Source of the DNA: a bacterium
GTDB taxonomy: Bacteria; Auribacterota; UBA3054; B51-G9
Reading direction: 5' to 3'
Length of the DNA stretch: 5,163 nucleotides
NCBI GenBank assembly: GCA_029939815.1
Contig: JAOZSF010000176.1
Location: 1-5,163 of the forward strand
Shown here: one piece after another, positions 1 to 5,163 of the stretch
How positions within the stretch are numbered: the stretch's first letter is position 1
How the letters are laid out: the number at the start of each line of letters is the position of its first letter
Made by a program: the position numbers and the translations under genes
Notes under the pieces: generated by a model
Seen by the model: only the letters and a program-made list of their open reading frames with translations
Told to the model about the DNA's origin: nothing
The model's database searches: none

Positions 1-108
1 GCGGAACTGTGCTACAAAAACGGCGCAAATGTTTTCGTGGCAGGCACTTATCTCTTCGGAAAAGATGACATTGCAGACAGAATTGCCGGCTTGCATAATT
101 TAAAATAA
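1..108 (+). CDS. rpe: Ribulose-phosphate 3-epimerase, C-terminal fragment (5' end outside window)
   Basis: Frame 1 is open from the window edge to a TAA at 106-108 and gives the last 35 residues of a protein. They contain GANVFVAGTYLFG followed by a D-rich helix (KDDIADRIAGL). This matches the end of ribulose-phosphate 3-epimerase, where the last beta strand and the GS/T-x-x-F-G phosphate-binding loop precede a short closing helix. The enzyme is a cytoplasmic TIM barrel that interconverts ribulose 5-phosphate and xylulose 5-phosphate in the pentose phosphate pathway. The metal-binding and catalytic residues lie upstream of the window and cannot be checked, so another small phosphate-binding TIM barrel remains possible. 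The next gene starts 125 bp downstream on the same strand, but a large inverted repeat lies between them, so co-transcription is uncertain. Confidence 0.82.
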   Translation, partial: AELCYKNGANVFVAGTYLFGKDDIADRIAGLHNLK

Positions 109-116
109 ACAATCTC

Positions 117-212
117 AACCACATAAGTTACATAAGAAAACATAAGTTTTATATTTAATTAATTTATATTTTATTTGTTTTACTTATATGATCTTATGTC
201 TCTTAAGTGGTT
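117..212. repeat. Long imperfect inverted repeat with three short repeats per arm (REP/MITE-like)
   Basis: The left arm (117-147) and right arm (182-212) are each 31 bp and match as reverse complements at about 25 of 31 positions, around a 34-bp A/T-only-like spacer (148-181). The left arm carries three exact ACATAAG copies at 121, 130 and 140. The right arm carries the opposite orientation at 183 (one mismatch), 193 (exact) and 202 (one mismatch). Spacings are 9 and 10, then 10 and 9, so the arms are mirror images. The outer ends are AACC and GGTT. Transcribed RNA would form a long hairpin. Possible identities are a dispersed intergenic repeat, a bidirectional terminator or a multi-site operator. 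There is no transposase, and no target-site duplication is obvious. Confidence 0.75.
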
Positions 213-233
213 TAATCTTTAACTTTTGAAACT

Positions 234-1652
234 ATGAAGACCCCTAAAGATATTATTAAATTCGGTACAGACGGGTGGCGCGGCGTTATTGCCGACACAT
301 TCACTTTTGAGAATGTCGGGATTGTCTGCCAGGCGATCGCTGATGTTGTAAAAGAAAAAAATCCAAATCCTAAAGGCATTGCTATTGCCTACGACAACAG
401 ATTTCAGGGAGATAAATTCGCGAAAATTGCCGCTGAAGTTATGCTCGGCAACAGCATCCCAATCTGTCTCTCAAATATCCCGCTGCCGTCACAAGCGGTT
501 TCTTTCGCCGCAAAACACAACGACCTTGATGGTGGAATTATGATTACGGCAAGTCATAATCCGCCCGAATATAACGGGGTGAAATTTAAAACTCCGGAAG
601 GCGCTTCGGCTGATCCGACAACAACAGCGCTTTTTGAAAAAAGGGTAGGGGAATCTCCTGTCCGAAAATTAAAAATCGATTCTCCGGAAGCTAAAGATTT
701 GCTGCTTGATTTTCCGTTTGAAAAACCTTATCTTGATTGGGTTAAGAATTTCATCGATTACGATGTCATAAACAAAAAATCATACAACATAGTTGTTGAT
801 TCAATGTATGGCGTGGGAAAAAAATACATTGAACAAATTCTTGAAGGAACAAACCATAATGTTGCAACGATTCGTTCCGAACGCAATCCCGGCTTTAACG
901 GTATTTCTCCAGAACCGGTTCCTAAAAATATGCAGGCAACTTTCAATGCGGTGAAAAAATATAACGCGGATGTCGCTTTCGTTACCGATGGTGATGCTGA
1001 CCGACTTGCCGCAGCGGATAATCGCGCGGAATATATTATCACACCAAAAATTGCGGCTTTAATTGCTATGCACCTGATTAAAAACCGCGGATGGACAGGC
1101 AGCATAATCAAAACGGTTTCCTGTTCGGTTATTCTAAACAGGTTCGCTAAAGAATTTAATTTGAAACTCGTTGAAGAACCGGTCGGTTTTAAATACATCG
1201 TTCCTTATCTTATTTCAGGCGAAGCGCTTGTCGGTACTGAAGAAAGCGGTGGGCTCGGAATTCAAAACCATATTCCTGAACGTGACGGAGTTCTCGGCTC
1301 GCTTATGTTTCTTGAAGCTTTAACCGGACTGGGATTTAATAACGCCGGCGAAGCGATGGATTTTATTGACGAACATTACGGGAAAATGCGTTATCATCGA
1401 ATTGACAAGCATATCGACCCGGCAAAGAAAGACGCTTTTATCAGCAAGGTTACTTCAAATCCGCCTTCTGAAATTCTCGGTAAAAAAATTATTAATGTTA
1501 AAACAATTGACGGCGTTAAATTCGAGTGCGATGATGATTCCTGGCTCCTGCTCCGTTTTTCCGGCACTGAACCGGTCGTCAGATTTTATGCCGAAGCGCC
1601 GACTATGGAAGAAGCCGTTGCGCTTACGGAAAAAGGGGAAGAAATGCTGTGA
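234..1652 (+). CDS. Phosphoglucomutase/phosphomannomutase family protein (alpha-D-phosphohexomutase)
   Basis: This 472-residue cytoplasmic enzyme has all four signatures of the alpha-D-phosphohexomutase superfamily in order. KFGTDGWRG is at 9-17. The active-site loop TASHNP is at 105-110, with Ser107 as the phosphorylated serine. The metal-binding loop DGDADR is at 252-257, the sugar-recognition loop GTEESGG at 334-340, and the phosphate-binding loop RFSGTEP at 441-447. Length and spacing are normal, so the gene looks intact and functional. Family members move phosphate between C1 and C6 of glucose or mannose, feeding glycogen, nucleotide-sugar and cell-wall synthesis. The glucose-versus-mannose preference cannot be read safely from the loop, so no symbol is given. 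ATG 234 is the only ATG after the in-frame TAA at 213-215. It has no Shine-Dalgarno sequence and follows an A/T-rich leader directly downstream of the inverted repeat. Confidence 0.95.
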   Translation: MKTPKDIIKFGTDGWRGVIADTFTFENVGIVCQAIADVVKEKNPNPKGIAIAYDNRFQGDKFAKIAAEVMLGNSIPICLSNIPLPSQAVSFAAKHNDLDGGIMITASHNPPEYNGVKFKTPEGASADPTTTALFEKRVGESPVRKLKIDSPEAKDLLLDFPFEKPYLDWVKNFIDYDVINKKSYNIVVDSMYGVGKKYIEQILEGTNHNVATIRSERNPGFNGISPEPVPKNMQATFNAVKKYNADVAFVTDGDADRLAAADNRAEYIITPKIAALIAMHLIKNRGWTGSIIKTVSCSVILNRFAKEFNLKLVEEPVGFKYIVPYLISGEALVGTEESGGLGIQNHIPERDGVLGSLMFLEALTGLGFNNAGEAMDFIDEHYGKMRYHRIDKHIDPAKKDAFISKVTSNPPSEILGKKIINVKTIDGVKFECDDDSWLLLRFSGTEPVVRFYAEAPTMEEAVALTEKGEEML

Positions 1653-1680
1653 TTTTCAATCGACAATTTTTGTCAATGAC

Positions 1681-1697
1681 CGTGCATCAAGTGCACG
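1681..1697 (+). terminator. Candidate weak terminator hairpin after the phosphohexomutase gene
   Basis: CGTGCA (1681-1686) and TGCACG (1692-1697) form a perfect 6-bp stem around the 5-base loop TCAAG, 28 bp past the mutase stop codon. It is followed by TTATTTCATT, which is T-rich but interrupted, so Rho-independent termination would be weak at best. A second 5-bp hairpin (GACAA 1662-1666 with TTGTC 1670-1674) lies just upstream. Position and shape suggest a transcript end or a processing/stability hairpin, but the sequence alone does not settle this. Confidence 0.35.
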
Positions 1698-1866
1698 TTA
1701 TTTCATTAGGCAATCGACAAGAAATGTTGTTATAAAAGGTGTTTGTATATGAAACGGGGAATTACAAAACAATAAAACAGGTATTTGAAATGAAAAAGGA
1801 AAATATAACAAATAATATAAAAAAACAGTCGCAAATGCAAAAAAAAAACGAAGAAATGCTATAATA

Positions 1867-1896
1867 AATAACAATTGATAAAATAACAACTAATAA
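1867..1896. repeat. Two-copy 15-bp tandem repeat just upstream of purA
   Basis: Positions 1867-1881 and 1882-1896 are adjacent 15-mers that agree at 13 of 15 bases (AATAACAA then two differences, then TAA). The second copy ends 8 bp before the purA ATG, so the duplication makes up most of the presumed 5' leader. It may be a slippage product in A/T-rich sequence or may set leader length and the unstructured A-rich character favoured by starts without a Shine-Dalgarno site. A regulatory role is not shown. Confidence 0.5.
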
Positions 1897-1904
1897 ATAG
1901 TAAC

Positions 1905-3386
1905 ATGTACTTTAATGATGACAAAATAATAGGTATCTCCGGCGCAGCATGGGGCGACGAAGGTAAAGGAAAATTCACCGATGTCTTCGCTGATGAAGCT
2001 CACATCATCGCACGCGCCCAGGGAGGATGCAATGCCGGACACACGGTTATTGTCGGTGAAATGAAACTGAAACTTCATCAGGTTCCTTCCGGGATTATTT
2101 ATCCCGATAAATTAAATGTAATTGGTAACGGTGTCGTTCTCGACCCGCGCGTGCTTGTGGAAAACGAAATTAAAAATCTCACCGCGCAGGGAATTAATAC
2201 TGATAATCTGAGAATTAGCGGAGACGCGCATATCATTATGCCATGGCATAGAATTATTGACCGTGCAAGAGAATGGCGCCTCGCTAAAAATAAAATCGGA
2301 ACTACCGCGAGGGGAATCGGTCCCGCTTATGCAGATAAAGCAAACAGATGCGGCATTAGGTTAAATGACCTTTATGATAAAAATGTACTCATTGAGAAAA
2401 TTAAAACTATCGCTAAAGAAAAAGAAAACCTGCTTTTCGGAGCTTGGAATCTGCCGCAAAACACTTTCGCGGAATGGATGAATATGACGGACCAACTTGA
2501 CGGCTTGTGGCTCGAAAACGGAAAGTTCAATGTCCAGGCCATCGCGGATTCTTATTCCAATTGGGCGGCAAAACTGAAAAATTATGTTACTGATACAAAA
2601 GAATTAATCAATTCCGCAATTAAAAATAATAAGAAAATTCTCCTCGAAGGCGCGCAGGGATTATTACTCGATATCGACCACGGCACATACCCTTTCGTTA
2701 CTTCTTCAAACTGCAGCGCGGGCGGCTTTGCCACGGGACTCGGTATTTCACCTCAATCAGTTGACAGAATCTATAATATTTTATCGGCTTACACAACGCG
2801 TGTCGGCGCGGGACCTTTTCCAACTGAGCTTGGCACCGAAGAAGAAATATCAATAGAAAACGGTAATAATAAAATGAGCTTCGAGCAGTCGGCTGAACTG
2901 GCTAAAACAGCTGTTGACGACTACACAGTCGGTAAAATCATAAGACATATCGCGGGAGAATTCGGTACAACAACGGGAAGGCCGCGCCGCACAGGCTGGT
3001 TTGACGCCGTTGCCTGCTCTCTTGCCGCGAAAATAAACGGTCCGGATGTTATTATCACAAAACTTGATGTACTCGATGTTATGCCCAAAATCAAAATTTG
3101 TACGGCGTATGAATATACCGGTCCGGAAACATGGTACAACGGCAAGACAATCCGAAACGGTGACAAATTCAACGTTTTTCCTACTGACGCAAGAATATTG
3201 AAATATTGCCGCGCGTCGGAATTCATGGAATTTGATGGTTGGAATTCAGATATTACTTCAGTAAGGTCTTTCAACGATTTACCGGAATTAACTAAAAAAT
3301 ATCTTGATGGTATTGAACAAACAACCGGCTGTAAAATCAAATTAGTTTCTGTGGGGCCCAAGCGCTCACAGACAATAGTTAAGTAA
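1905..3386 (+). CDS. purA: Adenylosuccinate synthetase, enlarged form
   Basis: PurA uses GTP to condense IMP with aspartate, giving adenylosuccinate, the first committed step to AMP; it acts in the cytoplasm. The signatures are complete: WGDEGKGK at 16-23 with catalytic Asp18, GCNAGHT at 41-47 with catalytic His46, GTTARGIGPAY at 132-142, EGAQG at 248-252 running into LDIDHGTYPFVTSSN (255-269), VGAGPFPTEL at 300-309, GTTTGRPRRTGW at 354-365, the guanine-contact TKLDVLD at 385-391, and GPKR at 484-487. At 493 residues it is about 60 longer than typical bacterial PurA (about 425-435). The extra length sits in three internal places, roughly 170-230, 310-350 and 400-445, and none breaks a signature. 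ATG 1905 is the only ATG after the in-frame TAA at 1884-1886, and there is no Shine-Dalgarno sequence. The gene is intact. Confidence 0.97.
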   Translation: MYFNDDKIIGISGAAWGDEGKGKFTDVFADEAHIIARAQGGCNAGHTVIVGEMKLKLHQVPSGIIYPDKLNVIGNGVVLDPRVLVENEIKNLTAQGINTDNLRISGDAHIIMPWHRIIDRAREWRLAKNKIGTTARGIGPAYADKANRCGIRLNDLYDKNVLIEKIKTIAKEKENLLFGAWNLPQNTFAEWMNMTDQLDGLWLENGKFNVQAIADSYSNWAAKLKNYVTDTKELINSAIKNNKKILLEGAQGLLLDIDHGTYPFVTSSNCSAGGFATGLGISPQSVDRIYNILSAYTTRVGAGPFPTELGTEEEISIENGNNKMSFEQSAELAKTAVDDYTVGKIIRHIAGEFGTTTGRPRRTGWFDAVACSLAAKINGPDVIITKLDVLDVMPKIKICTAYEYTGPETWYNGKTIRNGDKFNVFPTDARILKYCRASEFMEFDGWNSDITSVRSFNDLPELTKKYLDGIEQTTGCKIKLVSVGPKRSQTIVK

Positions 3387-3436
3387 TTATTGAATTTGTT
3401 AATTTTAAAATTTACATTATCAAATTATTAAATAAA

Positions 3437-4204
3437 ATGAAAACAAGCTGTTCAACAAAATTACTCGAATCCGCCGGAGCGAAGAATATTTTCCTGGCAA
3501 TTGATATTGCCGCCGAACTCGGTTTCGACGGTATAAATATTGACTGTATTGACGGAACATATTTTTCAATCGAAAATTTCTCGTTCCTAAAAAGCGCTGA
3601 AATTGTCAGATACGCAATTACAAAAGAAATTGAAATTCAATGCTTAAGCATTCCACCTGTGGATTTTGATAAAGGAAAAGAGGAAATCAAACGATTGAAT
3701 AAAGCGGCTACTGTAGCTCATGCTCTTTCATGTCCGCTGGTTACTTTTTCGACATCTGTTTTTGACGAAAAAAATACCATCCTTAAACAGTATGAAAAAA
3801 CATCAGAGATCATAAAAAAATCCTCGCAATTTGCTGAAGATTTCGGTATTTGTTTCGCGGTTGAAGCCGCCGAGAACTCTCTTATAGACACTTTTGAAAA
3901 ATCATTACAATTATTTGTTGATGTTGACGCGTATAATTTCGGTGTCGTTTTAAACTCTCTTTCTTTAAATAGAAATGACGAAAAGCAAGTGAGAAGCGAT
4001 ATAGATTTAATTGGTGAAAGTCTTCTGCTTGTTAAAATTACCGGCGAAGAAGATAAAAAAACAATGAATGACATTGTTGGGAAATTAAATCAAAATGGCT
4101 ATGCGCTTTACATTAGTGATTTTCGTGTTTCATCATCTAAAGAAACAAGGATAGAACTCTTAAACTTTCTTAAATTTATAAAAAATATCAATTTAAATAA
4201 ATAA
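3437..4204 (+). CDS. Xylose-isomerase-like TIM-barrel protein (sugar phosphate isomerase/epimerase-like), probably degenerate metal site
   Basis: This 255-residue protein has the layout of the xylose isomerase-like/AP endonuclease 2 TIM-barrel superfamily. An early A-A-E-L-G-F-D-G helix-strand is at 25-32, a strand plus FAVEAAENS at 140-148 fits the family's first metal Glu (Glu143), and FGVVLNSLSL at 168-177 sits where members usually read G-x-x-x-D-x-x-H. Here that Asp is Asn173 and the His is Ser176. The later His-x-x-Asp pair of the 'vHikD' strand is replaced at VKITG (199-203). Few expected metal ligands remain, so catalysis is doubtful and the substrate is unknown. There is no signal peptide or membrane segment. 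The gene starts 50 bp after purA without a Shine-Dalgarno sequence, and its TAA overlaps the hydrolase ATG by one base, indicating one operon. Family assignment is moderate and specific function is unassigned. Confidence 0.65.
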   Translation: MKTSCSTKLLESAGAKNIFLAIDIAAELGFDGINIDCIDGTYFSIENFSFLKSAEIVRYAITKEIEIQCLSIPPVDFDKGKEEIKRLNKAATVAHALSCPLVTFSTSVFDEKNTILKQYEKTSEIIKKSSQFAEDFGICFAVEAAENSLIDTFEKSLQLFVDVDAYNFGVVLNSLSLNRNDEKQVRSDIDLIGESLLLVKITGEEDKKTMNDIVGKLNQNGYALYISDFRVSSSKETRIELLNFLKFIKNINLNK

Positions 4205-5088
4205 TGCTTGATTTGTTCTTTATTTTATTTTGTGCCGGAATAGCGCTGATTATAACCTCATACATCTGCTGCCTGCTTATTACCCGCTACCGTACTTTTA
4301 CGGTCCAGAGTCAGACACCAAAAGAATTCGGAATTGAATACGATGATTTTACTGTAAAAGGAGCTGATAACACAAAAATCAGCTGCTGGTTTATTCCGGC
4401 TCAGGACTGCAAAGCGGTTATGATTGTAAGTCATGGCGTTGCCGATGGCAAAAGCGGTTTGTTACACTGCGTTTTGCCGTTTATTAAATCAGGGTTTTCA
4501 GTCGTAATGTACGATTTAAGACATCACGGCGAAAGCACGGGGGATTTCTGCACTCTCGGGTATTATGAAACTAAAGACCTTTTGCTGATCACGGATTATG
4601 TGAAAGAAAAACTGGCAAATGGAAAACCTTTGTGCTATTGGGGGTTCTCGCTCGGCGCAACTGTATCAATGCTTGCTGCAGCAAAAAGAAAAGATATCGT
4701 AGGCGTAGTTGCAAGAAGTCCGTTTGAAAATATCAGAAACGTTGTGAAACATTATGCCTGGAAATTTTATCACATGCCGTATCTTCCGGTAGTGCCAATC
4801 GCTCTTAAATTCTTTGAGTGGAAAACCGGCGCTAAAATAAATGAAGTAGATGTTTATAAAGCGGCAGGTAATTTAAAAAATACTCCCGTTCTTTTAATCG
4901 GCTCGGAAAATGATAGACAGGTTCCGCTTAAGTGGCTCGAAAATATGAGGGATAAAATCGGCGGATCAACAGAATTGCTCGTTGGACCTTATGGTCATGT
5001 AGAAATATTTGAGGCTATGGACTCAGATGGAGTCGATATCGAACGCGCAATCAGTTTTTTAAGCGAAACAATAACGAATAACACTTAA
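4204..5088 (+). CDS. Membrane-anchored alpha/beta hydrolase (serine hydrolase, YqkD-like)
   Basis: The 294-residue protein begins with one hydrophobic segment (about 4-27) followed by Arg28 and Arg30. It has no cleavage site that I can see, so it is likely an N-terminal anchor; the positive residues after it hint at a cytoplasmic catalytic domain. The hydrolase fold follows: the oxyanion region VSHG at 75-78, YDLRHHGES at 103-111, the nucleophile elbow GFSLGA at 147-152 with Ser149, the probable acid Asp237 in GSENDRQVP, and His265 in PYGHVE. The triad is complete, so activity is likely. The pattern resembles Bacillus YqkD and other anchored esterase/peptidase-like hydrolases; the substrate is unknown. 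Its ATG shares one base with the preceding stop (TAATG), so translational coupling is likely. The last five codons and the stop lie in 7-bp repeat-derived sequence. Confidence 0.88.
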   Translation: MLDLFFILFCAGIALIITSYICCLLITRYRTFTVQSQTPKEFGIEYDDFTVKGADNTKISCWFIPAQDCKAVMIVSHGVADGKSGLLHCVLPFIKSGFSVVMYDLRHHGESTGDFCTLGYYETKDLLLITDYVKEKLANGKPLCYWGFSLGATVSMLAAAKRKDIVGVVARSPFENIRNVVKHYAWKFYHMPYLPVVPIALKFFEWKTGAKINEVDVYKAAGNLKNTPVLLIGSENDRQVPLKWLENMRDKIGGSTELLVGPYGHVEIFEAMDSDGVDIERAISFLSETITNNT

Positions 5089-5097
5089 CGAATAATC
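5070..5097. repeat. Degenerate heptanucleotide units overlapping the hydrolase 3' end
   Basis: Four in-phase 7-bp units related to AATAACG start at 5070, 5077, 5084 and 5091 and match it at 7, 6, 5 and 5 of 7 positions. The hydrolase stop TAA (5086-5088) falls inside the third unit, and the terminal residues Ile-Thr-Asn-Asn-Thr are encoded by the first three. The last two units are weak taken alone, but their exact 7-bp phasing supports a decayed array. Confidence 0.55.
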
Positions 5098-5116
5098 CTC
5101 CTTCGGCGGATCTTCG
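5089..5116 (+). terminator. Hairpin immediately after the hydrolase stop codon
   Basis: CGAA (5089-5092) pairs with TTCG (5113-5116). Across a small asymmetric internal loop, ATCC (5095-5098) pairs with GGAT (5108-5111). After one T/C mismatch, CC (5100-5101) pairs with GG (5105-5106) around a TTC loop. It begins one base after the TAA, so it is well placed to end the transcript or protect its 3' end. No T-run follows (TCTTCGACAACAAA lies on its 3' side), so a classical Rho-independent terminator is not supported. It interrupts the phase of the 7-bp repeats on either side. Confidence 0.4.
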
Positions 5117-5122
5117 ACAACA

Positions 5123-5163
5123 AATAACGAATAACGAATAACGAATAACGAATAACGAATAAC
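5123..5163. repeat. Perfect heptanucleotide tandem array AATAACG, running off the window
   Basis: Five exact AATAACG copies start at 5123, 5130, 5137, 5144 and 5151, and six bases of a sixth reach the window end, so the true length is unknown. Units are identical, which indicates recent expansion or homogenisation. On the + strand the array places a TAA in every frame within 21 bases; on the - strand (CGTTATT) it has no stop in any frame. It resembles the short tandemly repeated heptanucleotides (STRRs) known from cyanobacterial intergenic DNA, though that is a likeness in form only. Confidence 0.9.

Larger units (their letters stand above)
1653..1904. other. A-rich intergenic spacer before purA
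   Basis: This 252-bp gap holds no convincing gene. Its first 70 bases carry two small hairpins (1662-1674 and 1681-1697) and a 10-bp direct repeat, CAATCGACAA, at 1657-1666 and 1711-1720. From about 1750 the + strand becomes strongly purine/A-rich, with runs of 7 A at 1819-1825 and 10 A at 1839-1848. It ends in a 15-bp tandem duplication. A purA promoter probably lies somewhere here, because a candidate terminator follows the mutase, but I could not find a well-spaced sigma-70 or Bacteroidota-type (TTTG/TAnnTTTG) pair. A 24-codon A-rich reading frame at 1790-1864 is discussed in the findings. Confidence 0.6.

Noticed and set aside
182..233. Bacteroidota-type promoter (TTTG and TAnnTTTG) before the mutase
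   Set aside because: TAACTTTTG at 220-228 is close to the -7 motif but lies too near the ATG, and the only upstream TTTG (175-178) is too far away.
758..1198. Long - strand frames opposite the mutase, purA and TIM-barrel genes (also 2921-3361 and 3718-4074)
   Set aside because: They lie opposite well-supported coding sequence, have no recognisable domains, and reflect codon composition of the real strand.
1366..1752. 128-codon + strand frame overlapping the mutase 3' end
   Set aside because: It is out of frame with the clearly real mutase, which has its RFSGTEP motif in this region. The overlapping product is basic and without family features.
1698..1889. 63-codon - strand frame, rich in Phe and Leu
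   Set aside because: Its composition is what the reverse complement of the A-rich spacer must give. It has no recognisable motif, it starts in the presumed purA leader, and its tail runs through the hairpin region.
1905..3386. PurZ-type (2-aminoadenylosuccinate synthetase, phage Z-DNA) instead of PurA, suggested by the unusual length
   Set aside because: PurZ enzymes replace the catalytic Asp of the WGDEGKGK loop; here Asp18 and His46 are both present, the context is housekeeping, and no phage genes are nearby.
3401..3412. Perfect 12-bp palindrome AATTTTAAAATT in the purA to TIM-barrel gap
   Set aside because: It consists only of A and T in an A/T-rich 50-bp spacer, with no extension of symmetry on either side, so chance is a sufficient explanation.
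3396..3423. Sigma-70-like promoter (TTGTTA, 16 bp, TATCAA) before the TIM-barrel gene
   Set aside because: The -10 box is a poor match, the region is almost entirely A/T so chance hits are expected, and a start site would leave a very short leader.
5123..5163. CRISPR array at the window end
   Set aside because: Units are 7 bp and directly abutting, with no spacers; this is a simple tandem repeat.

Overview
The window is a moderately AT-rich stretch of bacterial chromosome. Every gene reads on the + strand: the 3' end of a ribulose-phosphate 3-epimerase gene, then a phosphoglucomutase/phosphomannomutase-family gene, purA (adenylosuccinate synthetase), a xylose-isomerase-like TIM-barrel gene, and a membrane-anchored alpha/beta hydrolase. 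None of the four complete genes has a recognisable Shine-Dalgarno sequence; each start follows A/T-rich leader. This fits Bacteroidota and relatives (FCB-type bacteria), but the taxonomic guess is weak and rests on leader style and general protein character only. I see no phage, plasmid, transposase, CRISPR or RNA genes.

Layout. Positions 1-108 hold the epimerase C-terminus. Positions 109-233 are an AT-rich spacer dominated by a long imperfect inverted repeat (117-212) with three short repeats in each arm, resembling a dispersed REP/MITE-type element. The phosphohexomutase fills 234-1652. The 1653-1904 spacer holds two small hairpins, a separated 10-bp direct repeat, an A-rich tract and a short 15-bp tandem duplication just before purA (1905-3386). 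After a 50-bp gap, the TIM-barrel gene (3437-4204) overlaps the hydrolase (4204-5088) by one base, so these two are probably co-transcribed and translationally coupled. A hairpin follows the hydrolase stop directly, and the window ends inside a 7-bp tandem array whose degenerate copies begin inside the hydrolase coding sequence.

How the genes fit together. The epimerase and mutase belong to central sugar-phosphate metabolism (pentose phosphate and hexose-phosphate interconversion), and PurA commits IMP to AMP. They read as housekeeping genes that share a strand rather than as one pathway. The TIM-barrel/hydrolase pair has no assigned substrate. The barrel protein lacks most of the metal ligands expected in its superfamily, so it may not act as a classical isomerase.

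I do not see a convincing new multi-gene system. The points most worth a second look are the symmetric inverted repeat, the heptanucleotide array that has invaded the hydrolase stop region, the enlarged PurA, and the degenerate TIM barrel coupled to a membrane hydrolase.
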